64,000 nucleotides of DNA from Panonychus citri. Lineage: Eukaryota > Arthropoda > Arachnida > Trombidiformes > Tetranychidae. A model generated the notes under the pieces. The model was not told the origin of the DNA and made no database searches. It saw only the letters and a list, made by a program, of their open reading frames with translations. The stretch is taken from positions 4,774,001 through 4,838,000 of the forward strand of contig NW_026515543.1 in assembly GCF_014898815.1 (NCBI RefSeq), in the 5' to 3' direction. Below are positions 10,678-21,585 of this stretch, in pieces (the first letter of the stretch is position 1; each line of letters opens with the position of its first letter). Both the position numbers and the translations under genes were made by a program.

Positions 10678-12491
10678 ATTCACAGTAACGGTAAAAATTT
10701 AAAAACACACAACAACAACATCAACAATTATCTTACTCAATCTCTCATCCAGGATCCGGTTGCCAATTTAGAACCAAATTAACTGCTTTTCTATTAATCC
10801 ATCAACTTAAACTATCTTTTCCTTTTCCGAATAAGAATTGATAATATTATAAAGAAAATAATAAATCTATGTCAAAGTTGATCAATTTTTCTAACGACTG
10901 ATCAACGATAATCCTGATATCAGATCAAAAAAAAAAGTGATCAACAATTTAGTAAAATCAATTATAATCTTCACACAATAATAAGCATCACATTTACAGA
11001 TTGAAATGATTATTACGAATTGAGATAATCAATTTTTACTAATCAAGATATTATAATAGTTTAAGGTCTTTCGTTGAGTTGATATATTCCACCAATTACT
11101 AATAACCATTCACTCAAGATAGTGAACATGAATGACAAGTAACAGCGTAATAATTTGTACGTGGTAGTGAATCAAAAAGAATCCGAAAGGCGAAGTTGAA
11201 ATAAGAAGAAAAAAGAAAAAGAAAATTTTATCGACAGATAAATTCGAAAGAGATGAAAATGACCTTAATTGGAACAATTTTCTCTCTTTTCGTTCTTTCA
11301 ACCTTCTTTCTTTCTCAGTCTCTTTTTCGTAAATTTACACTAAAGATTTGTTGTTATTTACCTTTTTACCTGTTTACAGGTAAACGTATAAGTCCAATTG
11401 CTTTTAACCTGTTTGCTTGTTTTCTTGGAATGTCCTGAGAGGAGAAAAGTAAGAGAAAAGAATCAAGACATATTTCGATTTTTGATCTCTATCTCTCTTT
11501 TCTCAAGAAGATAGAGTAAGAAAGAAAAGAAAGAGAAGAAAAAGTTGCATGATGATAAAAGGGAGAGACTCAATTTCTTACTGTAAAAAAGAGTGAATAG
11601 AAAAGGAAGGAAGATTTTAAACGAAAAGAAAAAAAAATCAACTTTTTGTTCTCCCAATGATCATCATTCTGGTGTTTATTCAAAGTTAATTGTTATCAAT
11701 TGAAAGTTTAATTGCCATTAACTTAATTTCCAATCATAACATTGGACTTGCAATGATCAGAAACAACAACAATCAAACCAGAAAACCCAATCAAATTGAA
11801 AACAAGGTTACAATTCAATGTATTTTAGTGATGATAATAAGAGAGAGAGAGAGAGAAGGTTAAAGATGATGATGATTTAGAGGTGTAAAGAACCTACGAA
11901 ATTGACTTTCTTTTCATTCTTTTTTCTTTGTTGTGTTGATGATGATGAAGAAGAAGAAAAGAAAGAGACAAGAGATGAAGATAAATGTTGGCGTTGTTTG
12001 ATAATGTTACTTTTGATTCTTGTTTTTTTTTCATCTTCATCTTACCTGTTGATCTTGTTGTTATTGTCTTTCAATAAACCCAAAAAGTTTGGCTTAATGA
12101 TGACTGATAGAGAAACTGGTTGTCACATGAATGGTTTGCTGAGCATGACTAATCATAGATGATGAGAATGCTTTTCAGATTATCATCATCATTTCATCAT
12201 CTTAGCATCTTCATGATCAACCCTTTTAACATTATAATTGAAAAAAACAATATTACGATTACTAAATGTTTACCTGTTAAAGAACACTATTCAACTAATT
12301 CCTACGCCACCTTAATTCTTGATCCAAATGATTAAGTAACTCAATAGTAGCTTAATGATGAAAAAAAAACTAAGGTGTGAAGAGATTAACTGATTAGCAA
12401 ACTAAGTTGTACCAAGTATATTAATTAAAGTTACAGTTGAGTGTTTGAGAAACAATTAGATTTATATTATTTACGTTTGTGAGTCTGTACG

Positions 12492-12542
12492 TTATGACTT
12501 CATTTGTATCGCTCCTTCAACACTTTCATCATCTTCTTCACC
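12492..12542 (-). other. Candidate terminal exon, minus strand, inside phosphatase intron
   Basis: On the minus strand a good acceptor (TACTATTTCAG) is followed by 16 acidic codons, GEEDDESVEGAIQMKS, and a TAA stop. No family is recognised, and another frame is also open. It could be the end of a nested gene or chance. Confidence 0.15.
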
Positions 12543-13808
12543 CTGAAATAGTAATTTAAACCTTTACCCACTAACCAAGAAAATCACTAATCTTATATTG
12601 TAATTATTTCAGTTTACCTGTGTGTGTGTGTGTGTAGCTTTATGAATTTACTATTAATTTGTGGGAGCGAAACTTTGAAAAAATAATAACTTTATGAGTA
12701 AGAAAAACTTTAATGGTAGTTATGATTAGCCTTTAAGAAATAGGAACAAGGTCAGTTAATTTTTGGTAGTCAATTTCAATTGATTACTAGTTGTGAATGG
12801 TAATGTTCAACAATTTAACCGTTAATTTGATACTTTGCTCGCACTTAAACATTTGATTGTTGACCGCTGGTCAAGTTTTAGACTCTCGCTCTCTTATTAT
12901 ATTTGATTTTTCAACCAAATCCCTTTTAATCAGATCAAATTTTTCACTTTTATCAATAACTGTATTTTCATAATTATTACAATCGACTGTTATTATTATT
13001 ATAATTTACAGTTAACTTTGAATAAGTTTCTCTTATTATTATTGTTTATTAAGATTCCTGAATACTTTCATCATTGTATTAATATTAACGATGATTAAAA
13101 GTTAACTAAAATTTTTGGTTGATTCAGTTTTAAATTACATTTTGATTAAACTATTAAATGATAAATATCAAGACAATTAAGGTTTGTTGTTTTTTAAAAG
13201 GTAAAACTTTTTATTCGTGATAATATTTTAATTGTAATGATAAAACTTTTTTTTGTAATTTTCAATCATTAATCTAACAATTAGTTGGATATTTTTGTTA
13301 ATCAATCATCTGAATTAACTTTTATAGATACAGTAATTGTCATTTGTTATATAATCATTTGAACAACAAAATTGATTTTAAAGACAAGGCAATTGAATAA
13401 TTTCCACTCCATTAAACAATTAAAATTTAATCAATTCAAGGTTAACATGATATTTGAATCTGATAAACTTGATTCAAGATTATACTTTTTGCTTAATCAA
13501 GTTGATTAATCTTGTTGTTAAAATCTTAATCCTAATCTGTTATGGTTCAACCTCTGGTTAAATTATAAGTGGGGAAAAAGTTCACCTTCAATTTACTTCA
13601 CGTTGATTTACATTATTAATTTTGGTTAAATTGATTGAATAATTTTCTGAAAAACCAACATCATCATTTGAACATCAACATTATCATGAAACATTGAATA
13701 AGTTTCAGTTGTGTTAATGAAGGAACCGGTTCAGATTAGATTATTACTAATACACTTAATCAGCTATCAGAACTAAATCAGATAAAAAAATACTCATTTT
13801 CAGAACTC

Positions 13809-13810
<2 letters not shown>

Positions 13811-13850
<40 letters not shown>
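13811..13850. repeat. (TC)n microsatellite
   Basis: Uninterrupted 40-bp TC run in the phosphatase intron, about 420 bp left of the transposon. Confidence 0.95.
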
Positions 13851-13853
<3 letters not shown>

Positions 13854-14273
13854 AATCAATATGCTTCATTCATTTTGTATCGTCAAAGCTAATAACTGAA
13901 TTTACCTCGAGTTCTATCCCGATACTCACCAAGAACAAGTTCTACTTTTGTGTATGTGAGCTTGATAACCTCCAGTGAGAACGTTCAAGTTTTTTTTTCT
14001 CTTCTTCTTAATTCTAACTATAACTTTCTAATTATCTTATTAATCGAATTAATAATATATTAACAATTAACAACTAATGGCAGTTTAAAAATTCGACTTG
14101 ACCAACAATCGTATATAAATACATACAATTGTATATTTTTTCCGCTGCCGGACAATTGAGACGATTTTATTATCATTACAATTTCTACTTCAATTTCACT
14201 TTAATTGTAATTATAACCTTGATTGTTGAAACTAAATAATTATTCTGATTCGATTTGATTTGAATTATATATA

Positions 14274-14320
14274 ACCTATTCGGAAAAAAGGTTGGACTCT
14301 TAATTTGATCATTGATTTCT
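14274..14320. repeat. Left terminal inverted repeat of the transposon
   Basis: 47 bp, identical as reverse complement to 15532-15578. TA target copy is at 14272-14273. Confidence 0.95.
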
Positions 14321-14367
14321 AATGAACTGATTCAATTATAAATTAGTAAATTACATCAATCGAAAGA

Positions 14368-15417
14368 TTAAACATTAAAGTTTTTAATGAGAGACATAAT
14401 TCCATTTTCTGATGAGTAGGTCACTTTTGGGACAATATTTTTCATCAAGCGATGAAAATAATGCTTATCAAATGTTTTCAGCTTATTATTTATTCTTGCT
14501 ATGAGTTCATCTTGGTTTTTTGCCTTCCACCCGTTAGCGTAGACTTTGGCCTTAAGATGAGAAAAAAAAGTTTCAATTGGCCTCAACATAGGGACTGCCG
14601 GTGGGTTTTCGAGCTTTTTGACATATGCGATGCCAGCGCCATCTAGAACTTCTAAAGTTCGCTTTGCATAATGAGAAGAGGCCAAATCAGGCCAGAAAAT
14701 GTACCTATGATTGCGATTAGACATGAGCATTGGTATTAATCTCTTGACAATACACTCATCGATATAAATGTCAGAGTTAATAGCCCCTGAACTCTGATGA
14801 AAATATGGTTTAGAATGTCCATCCTCACTAATCGCAATCCAAAGCATCATTTTCTTTCCGAATTTGGCCTTTTCTCGGAATCGAATGGCATCAGGTACAT
14901 CGTCAATGTCATCGGTAAAAGAAAAATATTTTCCACCGTAAAAATTGTGGCCATCAAGATCAAAATACGACTCGTCGTCCATAATGATGCGGTGGCGCTG
15001 CAGTCGTTTTAGTAGTCGAGGCATCCTTTCGTTTTGACGTTCGACTTGTTGGTCACTCACTTTAGGTATTGTCCGTCGAGCTCGAACTTTGATATTATTA
15101 TCAGATAGAATTTTTTTTGCTGTTTTATCTGATACCTCGATTGCCCGACCAATAGCACTATAACCAGGAAAAATTTTATTTTCCGTCATTTTGATTATTT
15201 TGTTTAATTTTCGACGGTTAACGACGATTTTTGGCCTTCCAAGGTTAGAGTTCAGGTCATTTTCCTTGTCTAATGATAATTTGTTAAAGTAGTTGTAGGC
15301 CGTTGATTTTTTGGCACCAAATTCACGGAATTTACTAACTAATTCATTTTTATTTTTTGATTCACAATTAGCAAAATAATAACTTGAACACACTTTTCTT
15401 AAACTATTCTGGTCCAT
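14368..15417 (-). CDS. Tc1/mariner-type DD37E transposase
   Basis: 349-residue transposase that would bind the element's inverted repeats and cut and paste it into TA sites. The N-terminal ~115 residues carry paired-type helix-turn-helix DNA-binding modules (FREFGAKKSTAYNYFNKL; then GYSAIGRAIEVSDKTAKKIL), separated by the GRPK hook motif (residues 60-63). The catalytic DDE domain has D148 in IIMDDES, D244 in FWPDLASSHYA and E282 in MLRPIETFF. I count 37 residues between the second Asp and the Glu, hence DD37E. The ORF runs from ATG 15417 to its stop with no break, and lies wholly inside the 47-bp inverted repeats. Length is usual for the superfamily (about 340-350). All three acidic residues are present, so it is potentially active. 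The nearest named subfamily cannot be settled without a tree. Confidence 0.96.
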   Translation of the reverse strand: MDQNSLRKVCSSYYFANCESKNKNELVSKFREFGAKKSTAYNYFNKLSLDKENDLNSNLGRPKIVVNRRKLNKIIKMTENKIFPGYSAIGRAIEVSDKTAKKILSDNNIKVRARRTIPKVSDQQVERQNERMPRLLKRLQRHRIIMDDESYFDLDGHNFYGGKYFSFTDDIDDVPDAIRFREKAKFGKKMMLWIAISEDGHSKPYFHQSSGAINSDIYIDECIVKRLIPMLMSNRNHRYIFWPDLASSHYAKRTLEVLDGAGIAYVKKLENPPAVPMLRPIETFFSHLKAKVYANGWKAKNQDELIARINNKLKTFDKHYFHRLMKNIVPKVTYSSENGIMSLIKNFNV

Positions 15418-15531
15418 GGCTAATAATTAACTAATTTTTTGTGCTAATCCTTTCAAATTTTGTCTAGACATCGATCACATTGTCGCTAATTAATAGACAA
15501 AAAACCGTTACAATTTAATCAACCGTTTTCG

Positions 15532-15578
15532 AGAAATCAATGATCAAATTAAGAGTCCAACCTTTTTTCCGAATAGGT
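15532..15578. repeat. Right terminal inverted repeat of the transposon
   Basis: 47 bp, reverse complement of 14274-14320. TA target copy is at 15579-15580. Confidence 0.95.
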
Positions 15579-16581
15579 TATTTATCATTTCAACATCCAT
15601 CATTTAGTTATCTATTTGGCTTAGTATTATTATTATTTAACTAACTTGTTGTTATTATTATTTTTAATAATCTGTTGATTGTTTACTTTCATTTATTGTT
15701 TTAATAAACAACACTTACAATTAATATTAGTTTTGATGATTCAATGATTATCATTTTGAATGATTAGTTTTTGTTTTGTTGTTGATTAACTTGATTCTTG
15801 ACCTACAAACAATTGATGAAGATGATGATTGTTTTTCATTATCTTTATGATTAAGATGCTAATGAATGAAAACTGTGAAAAAAAAACAATTTAAACATGA
15901 AAAAAGTTGATGAGGTCAAATGTTATTCAATTGATATTCAAATGTATCCAACTTCTAACATATATATTGTTATGATAATCTCAGGTAACTTTTTAATTTT
16001 CAATTGTCATCTCATTGTCACAATTAACTATCATTAATTGTTACAATCAGAGTGTATCATCCTGTGATAATGATCAAGAAAGTGAAATTATTATATTGAC
16101 AATTTCCCTATTTGTCTCAATAGAAACATTTTATCCCAATGAATTGTTAAGAACACAATTCAACGATTAAATTTTATGTAAATTATTATGAATATTATTT
16201 AACTAAATTGTTAACGTAAACATTATTAGTTAATTAGTTAAACAATTATCATAATAATAATAACAATAAATTGATATTAAATTATCACCTAGCAAATAAA
16301 ATTGAGAAACTTGAAAGGTTAATTTATTAATACAAGAGGTTAAGTGAAGGTAACTTTTTGTTGATTGTTTGTTAAATTGTAAACAATTTATTTAGTATAA
16401 TTATATTGCCCACCATCTTGTTAACAATCAACAATCAACTTAAATATATTATTATAACCTTCAACCAATCAAAAATGATCACAATGGTAAAGGTTAAATC
16501 TCACTATTTAAACAAGACTTTTGGGAATCAGAAAACAACAAAGTTGTTGCATAAACATAAGATGAGCCCATAAACGGTTAC

Positions 16582-16743
16582 CTGTATTCTTGGTGTAGCC
16601 TGACAGGTAATAAAGGAACCTGATTTTCCCAGAGTATCCCAGGCTCTTTTCTCTGTCTTCTTCTCTTTCTTCATCATCCAAATTATCATCTTCATCTTCC
16701 TCATCCATCCCTTGACCAGATCCTTCAGGTATCCTTACAATAG
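16582..16743 (-). other. Candidate acidic exon, minus strand, inside phosphatase intron
   Basis: On the minus strand an AG acceptor-like site (GTGCAG) precedes an open segment of about 53 codons that is strongly acidic (MDEEDEDDNLDDEEREEDREK) and then mixed (YLSGYTKNTG). It ends at a CAG|GTAACC donor-like site. GC is clearly higher than in flanking DNA. No family is recognised, and no connecting exon with matching phase was established. Confidence 0.2.
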
Positions 16744-17933
16744 CTGCACTTACACTTATCCAAGGTTTTCAATTGCTGCAAGAGCTTTTTTATTATTATT
16801 AATACGATAATTGGTCCATCTTAATTTTCCATTAAATTTGATTGACTTAATTTGATTCAATTTCACCCAATTAGTTTACATATTAGGTTATTATTTAACT
16901 AATTACGATTGTTGATCTAAATCACTTTTCAACAGATTGATTTTAGTTTTTTTTTCATTTGGTTGTTAATGTTAATTTGTTTTACCTTTTGTTACTAATC
17001 ATTTAATTTTAATCTTGTTAACTTGATTAACAATCAAATTTAATCATAATTATCGTTGTTCCCGAGATTTAAGATCAACTTGTTAATGACGACCAACTGA
17101 TTAGTTACTGATTAACAAGGTGTTACTTGATTGTAAAAAATACATTTAGGTGATTAGATCATTTAATTAATCACATTAATGTATAATCACAATCTTACGT
17201 TTTCACTTAAATCATTACCAAAAATTACTGCTAACTAAATCATGATACTTTTTAATCAAAAATAATTAGATTATCCTTATAATTACTTAATTGCTGAATA
17301 ATCACCATCAAAATTATTCAATTGTGACAATTTTCACTTTAATTATTAATACTTTATTTAGATGTAAACACTTTCAATTGATTCTCAATTAGTTGATATA
17401 ACTTTTTTTCCTTTACCAATATCTATTATTAATTTTATCATTTAATCAATTGGCATGATTAAGTTGATTGTTTTAAAATTACTAATCATCTCCAGTACCA
17501 GTAGTAACAATCAGAGATTGTATTTGATTGACTAATTGCATATATTGATTACTAAATGTATCGTAATGCACGCAATTGATTAGAGATCTTTAATCAACGA
17601 AACAATCAACGAATGAAAAAACAATTTTTGATCATCAAAATAAAATACAACAATCAAGAGATCCCAAAAAAGTTAATTGTGTTTAAATGATTTGTACTTC
17701 AAATTGGTCATTGATGAAAAGATTAAGAATATCGGTTTTTGTATCAATAAGATTTTTTGTCAACAATTAACTAAACAATCAATTCTGTCAACTCAAATAT
17801 CACAATCACATACAGAATATTGATAATTATTGATAATCTCTTTGATTAACTAACATTAACTGATATGATTCCAAATCAAAATCACTCAACTCCTTGCATC
17901 CTTTTCCTGATTAACTGTAATTAAGTTCAATTT

Positions 17934-18227
17934 TTGGCTTTTGTTTTAGTTAACTGTTTTTGTTTATTAACCTTCAATTACATCATTAATTGTGATTAGT
18001 TAATTAACACTGATTATCTTATTTTATAAGATAACAAATTGTTGATGTTGTTTGATTGTGTTTTTTTTCTCCAACAATTTGTTTAATTGTTAACAATTCC
18101 GGTAAACGTGAATCTCACACCTTAATTTTTTATATGTTGATCGTTATTGTGAATGTAAACTTTCAATTGTTACATTTGATTAGTTAACAATCAGTTAATT
18201 GCTTAACTGTAATTCACTTCCGAGTAA
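17934..18227 (+). repeat. Intron segment duplicated in inverted orientation at 7003-7302
   Basis: Last part of the phosphatase intron, taken as the source because it lies in context just upstream of the exon at 18273. Confidence 0.85.
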
Positions 18228-18272
18228 CTAATTTTTTTCTGACTTCTCTCTTTTTCCTTAAATTTTGATTAG

Positions 18273-20481
18273 TGCCTGTGATAAACTCGGTAATTAATAT
18301 TGTTACCGATGAACAAGAAACAAAAACACTGGGAATTAAGTATACTCCAACTCCTCGACGTAATGTGATCTTTGACCGTTATCGTTTCCAACTTGTCAGT
18401 GATCCGTCCATACCCGCTCAAGAAAAGCTTCACAATGATACCTCTCGATTGGTACTTTTTGACAACCTGATACCAGGTCGATTGTACAATATTTCAATTT
18501 GGACAGTGTCCGGTGGTGTTCATTCAGTTCCTATCATTCGAGAAGTTCGTCTCTTCCCAGAACCAGTTCGTTCACTTTCAGCATTGAAAATCGCCGATAC
18601 TGAGATCACTTTAGTTTGGGAAGCACCAATAGGCGATAAAGATTGTTATGAGATCACTTACCTTGACCCACAGATAACCAATCGTTTAGTAAGAAATATA
18701 ACTTTCACAGAGAAAATATTTCATTCTGGGCTGAAACCTCATCAAAATTATTCCTTCGAAGTGACCTCACTAAGCGGCTATGGAACCTCAACCCTTCTTA
18801 GAAGTTCACCAATCTCTCAAACATTTACCACCTCTGAATCGATACCTGGTCGTGTGGCTGTTTTTCACTCGCTCGATGTTAAACCAAATGAAATCACCTT
18901 AAAATGGGATCTTCCCGCTTCCGAGCAAAATGGTGTCATCACCGGTTTCAACATATCTTATTATCCAAAGGGAAATCCCGTCCTTAAGCATCAATCTTTC
19001 GGTCCAACTGAAAATCAAGGAACCATTTACCAGTTAATTCCTGGTAAAATTTATGTCTTCCAAATCCAAGCTCACACCAAAATTGGCCCAGGATCAAAAG
19101 CAACTTGGGAGGAAACGATGCCCATTTGGCGTATCAAGTGATTGAACCTTTCTACCCTTTCAATGGCTCCCTGGTCGAGGATTTCACCATAGGTTCAGAG
19201 GATTGTCTCAATGCCAATGCCATTAAGAAATATTGTAATGGTCCCTTAAAATCTGGTTCTGTTTACAAGGTTAAGATACGAGCCTTTACTGCTCCAGATA
19301 AATTCAATGATACACTTTATTCATATCCCATAGCCACGGATCCTGATAATACTGCTCTTTACGTGGGAATTTTCCTTCCCTTGTGTTTACTCATTCTCCT
19401 TGGTTTTATCGTCTTGGTACTGAAACGTAAACGTCTTGGACCATTTAGTTCACGAATCATCAAGAATCCAAATAAATCATCAGTACCACATATGGGTGGT
19501 AAAGAAGATGCTCTCTCAATTGCTGAAAGTGAAATAATCACCAGTCGTCCAATCAAATTAAAAGATTTCTCTGAACATTATCGTCTAATGTCCGCTGATT
19601 CGGATTTCCGTTTCTCCGAGGAATTTGAACTTCTCAAACATGTAGGCCGAGATAAACCCTGTACAGCAGCTGATTTACCAGTTAATCGACCTAAAAATAG
19701 GTTCACCAATATCTTACCATATGATCATTCTCGTGTTAAACTGTTACCAACTGACGATGAGGAAGGATCAGATTATATCAATTCTAATTACATTCCAGGT
19801 TATAATTCACCTCGAGAATTTATTGTTACCCAAGGACCGTTACATTCAACTAGAGATGATTTTTGGCGAATGATTTGGGAACAAAATTCCCGAGCAATCG
19901 TAATGTTAACTCGATGTATTGAAAAAGGCCGTGAAAAGTGTGACCATTATTGGCCTTTTGACACTCAACCTGTTTACTATGGTGACATCCAAGTAACTGT
20001 ACTCAACGAATCTCAATATCCTGATTGGACTATTTCAGAATTTAAAGTGATGCGAGGAGATCAATCTCGAATAGTTCGTCATTTTCATTTCACTACCTGG
20101 CCTGATTTTGGTGTTCCCGAACCTCCAATAACCTTAGTCAAATTTGTTAGGTCATTTAGAGAGCGGGTTCTACCAGACAGCAACAAACCTATCGTAGTAC
20201 ATTGCAGTGCTGGTGTCGGTCGATCGGGAACCTTCATCGCTTTGGATCGGATTCTACAGCAAATCCAAAAATATGATTATGTTGATATTTTTGGAATAGT
20301 TTATGAAATGAGACGCGAACGAGTTTGGATGGTACAAAATGAACAACAATACATTTGTATCCATCAATGTTTACTTACTGTTCTCGAAGGAAAAGCCGAT
20401 CTAATGGATTCACCTCGACCCGAATTACATCTTAACCCTGGTTTCGATGATGATGAAGGAATTGCTGAATCTGGAATCTAA
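18273..20481 (+). CDS. Ptp10D: Receptor-type tyrosine phosphatase Ptp10D-like, membrane-proximal, transmembrane and catalytic block
   Basis: Continues the gene begun at 8319. At least three FN3 repeats are seen (18273-19120; e.g. IPGRLYNI, IPGKIYVF turns). Then comes a membrane-proximal part with PFNGSLVEDFTIGSEDC and CNGPLKSGSVYKVKIRAFT, one transmembrane helix (around 19352-19420) with a KRKR stop-transfer, and a single catalytic domain. The domain has DPDxxP-equivalent FTNILPYDHSRVKL, the substrate loop DYINSNY, the WPD loop (general-acid Asp codon 20104-20106) and the P-loop VHCSAGVGRSG (Cys codon 20203-20205), plus the Q-loop, so it should be active. Defect: the frame entering from 18273 stops at 19139-19141, while downstream sequence is open only in another frame. 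Residues expected between MPIW and YQVIEPFYP (a stretch present in fly Ptp10D as I recall it) are missing at about 19129, without splice sites. AATAAA signals follow at 20711 and 20740. The gene totals about 1,420 residues. Confidence 0.93.
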
Positions 20482-20510
20482 TCATGAATAATATTGTTTG
20501 ATTGTAGTAA

Positions 20511-20545
<35 letters not shown>

Positions 20546-21585
20546 AAAATGTATGTATGTAATTTTTAAAGGAATAGCCACAATTTTCACTAAACAATTT
20601 CCAAATCAAATTGACTCAAGATATGAATACAAATCAATTCAAATCCATGGAAATATAACCAAATTAAACTACTGAAAAAGAAATTAATTAAATCGTCTTG
20701 ATTTAAGTAAAATAAATTTATCTTTATTTATTAAATTAAAATAAACTTGTAAACCATAACCAAAACCTCAACTTAAAGGCAAATCAAATCAATCATTTGT
20801 TCACCAACATAATTATCAAAATGATTATTATTATTAATCAACAATCAGGTCAAAATTTTTCGTCCAAATAAAATTTTAGATGAACAACTAAAATGTTTCG
20901 ATGTTTGCAAACTAAAATCGATTTTTCATTCTCTTTCTTTTCCATCGTAACTTTCCCTCTTCCAATTTCTCCCCTTTTTCTTTTTCTCTGTCGTTTTCCC
21001 TTTCGCCGAATTTCGATAAAAATCGATTCGAAAAAATCTTCACCATAATCGATTTTTAGAAAATCTGATAATCGCACCACCAGAATTACGATTGCATGAG
21101 GAGAGCAACGGCCTCTGTTGTGGAGATGGTTCAACATTTTCCATCAACTTGGATGAGAAAAAGTCTTTCTTTTTTTATTTCTTTCTTTCTTTTGAGTCGC
21201 TTTTTTATCATCATTTGATTTGTTGTCTTTTATTTTCTTGTTAATGAGAGTTAATTGTAAATTAAATCCAGTGAATTGGAGTCAAATTAAAAGGTATCCT
21301 GTTAATATTTTTTCTTCTATTGTCTTACTGATGGATTCTAAATCTATTTGGTGTGAGATAATCTTTTTTTTTTAGAAGATTAGAAAGTGAGAAGAATAAT
21401 TTCTTTTCTATTCTTTTTTTTTCTCATAATCTGTTTCATTTTTTATTTTCTTTTAATTTCAGTGATGCTGTTTGGATTTAAATGAATTATGAATGAACCA
21501 ATGTAAAGATACTTGGCAATATTTATCTTTGTGATAGGAAAAAATATTCTTTTCTTGGTGTTGATTCGGATTTTCATTCTCACCC
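20482..21585. other. Phosphatase 3' UTR and Zc3h10 upstream region
   Basis: Holds a (TC)n run at 20514-20542 in the phosphatase 3' UTR, its likely polyadenylation signals near 20711 and 20740, then T-rich sequence before Zc3h10. A TTTAATTTCAG acceptor-like site near 21462 may end a 5' UTR intron of Zc3h10. The minus-strand open frame at 20850-21137 is basic, low-complexity and unsupported. Confidence 0.6.

Larger units (their letters stand above)
14274..15578 (-). mobile_element. Complete Tc1/mariner-superfamily (DD37E) transposon
   Basis: A 1305-bp element with 47-bp terminal inverted repeats (14274-14320 and 15532-15578) that match base for base by eye. The termini are ACCTATTCGG and its complement, flanked by TA target duplications at 14272-14273 and 15579-15580. 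It contains a single full-length transposase gene reading leftward. Perfect repeats, an intact frame and clean TA flanks indicate a recent insertion. It sits in the phosphatase large intron in reverse orientation to the host gene, where it need not disturb splicing. Confidence 0.95.
10480..18272 (+). other. 7.8-kb intron of the Ptp10D-like gene
   Basis: Bounded by donor GTAAGT at 10480 and acceptor ...GATTAG at 18271-18272; the joined frame is intact (phase 1). It holds a 79-bp tandem duplication, simple repeats (a TG run near 12619, TC runs), a complete mariner-type transposon and the source copy (17934-18227) of the inverted repeat at 7003-7302. It also holds minus-strand open segments with splice-like borders. 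Acceptor quality is modest: the tract just before it is TTTTTCCTTAAATTTTGATTAG. Confidence 0.85.

Noticed and set aside
14452..15012. Two plus-strand open frames inside the transposon
   Set aside because: Antisense shadows of the transposase gene.
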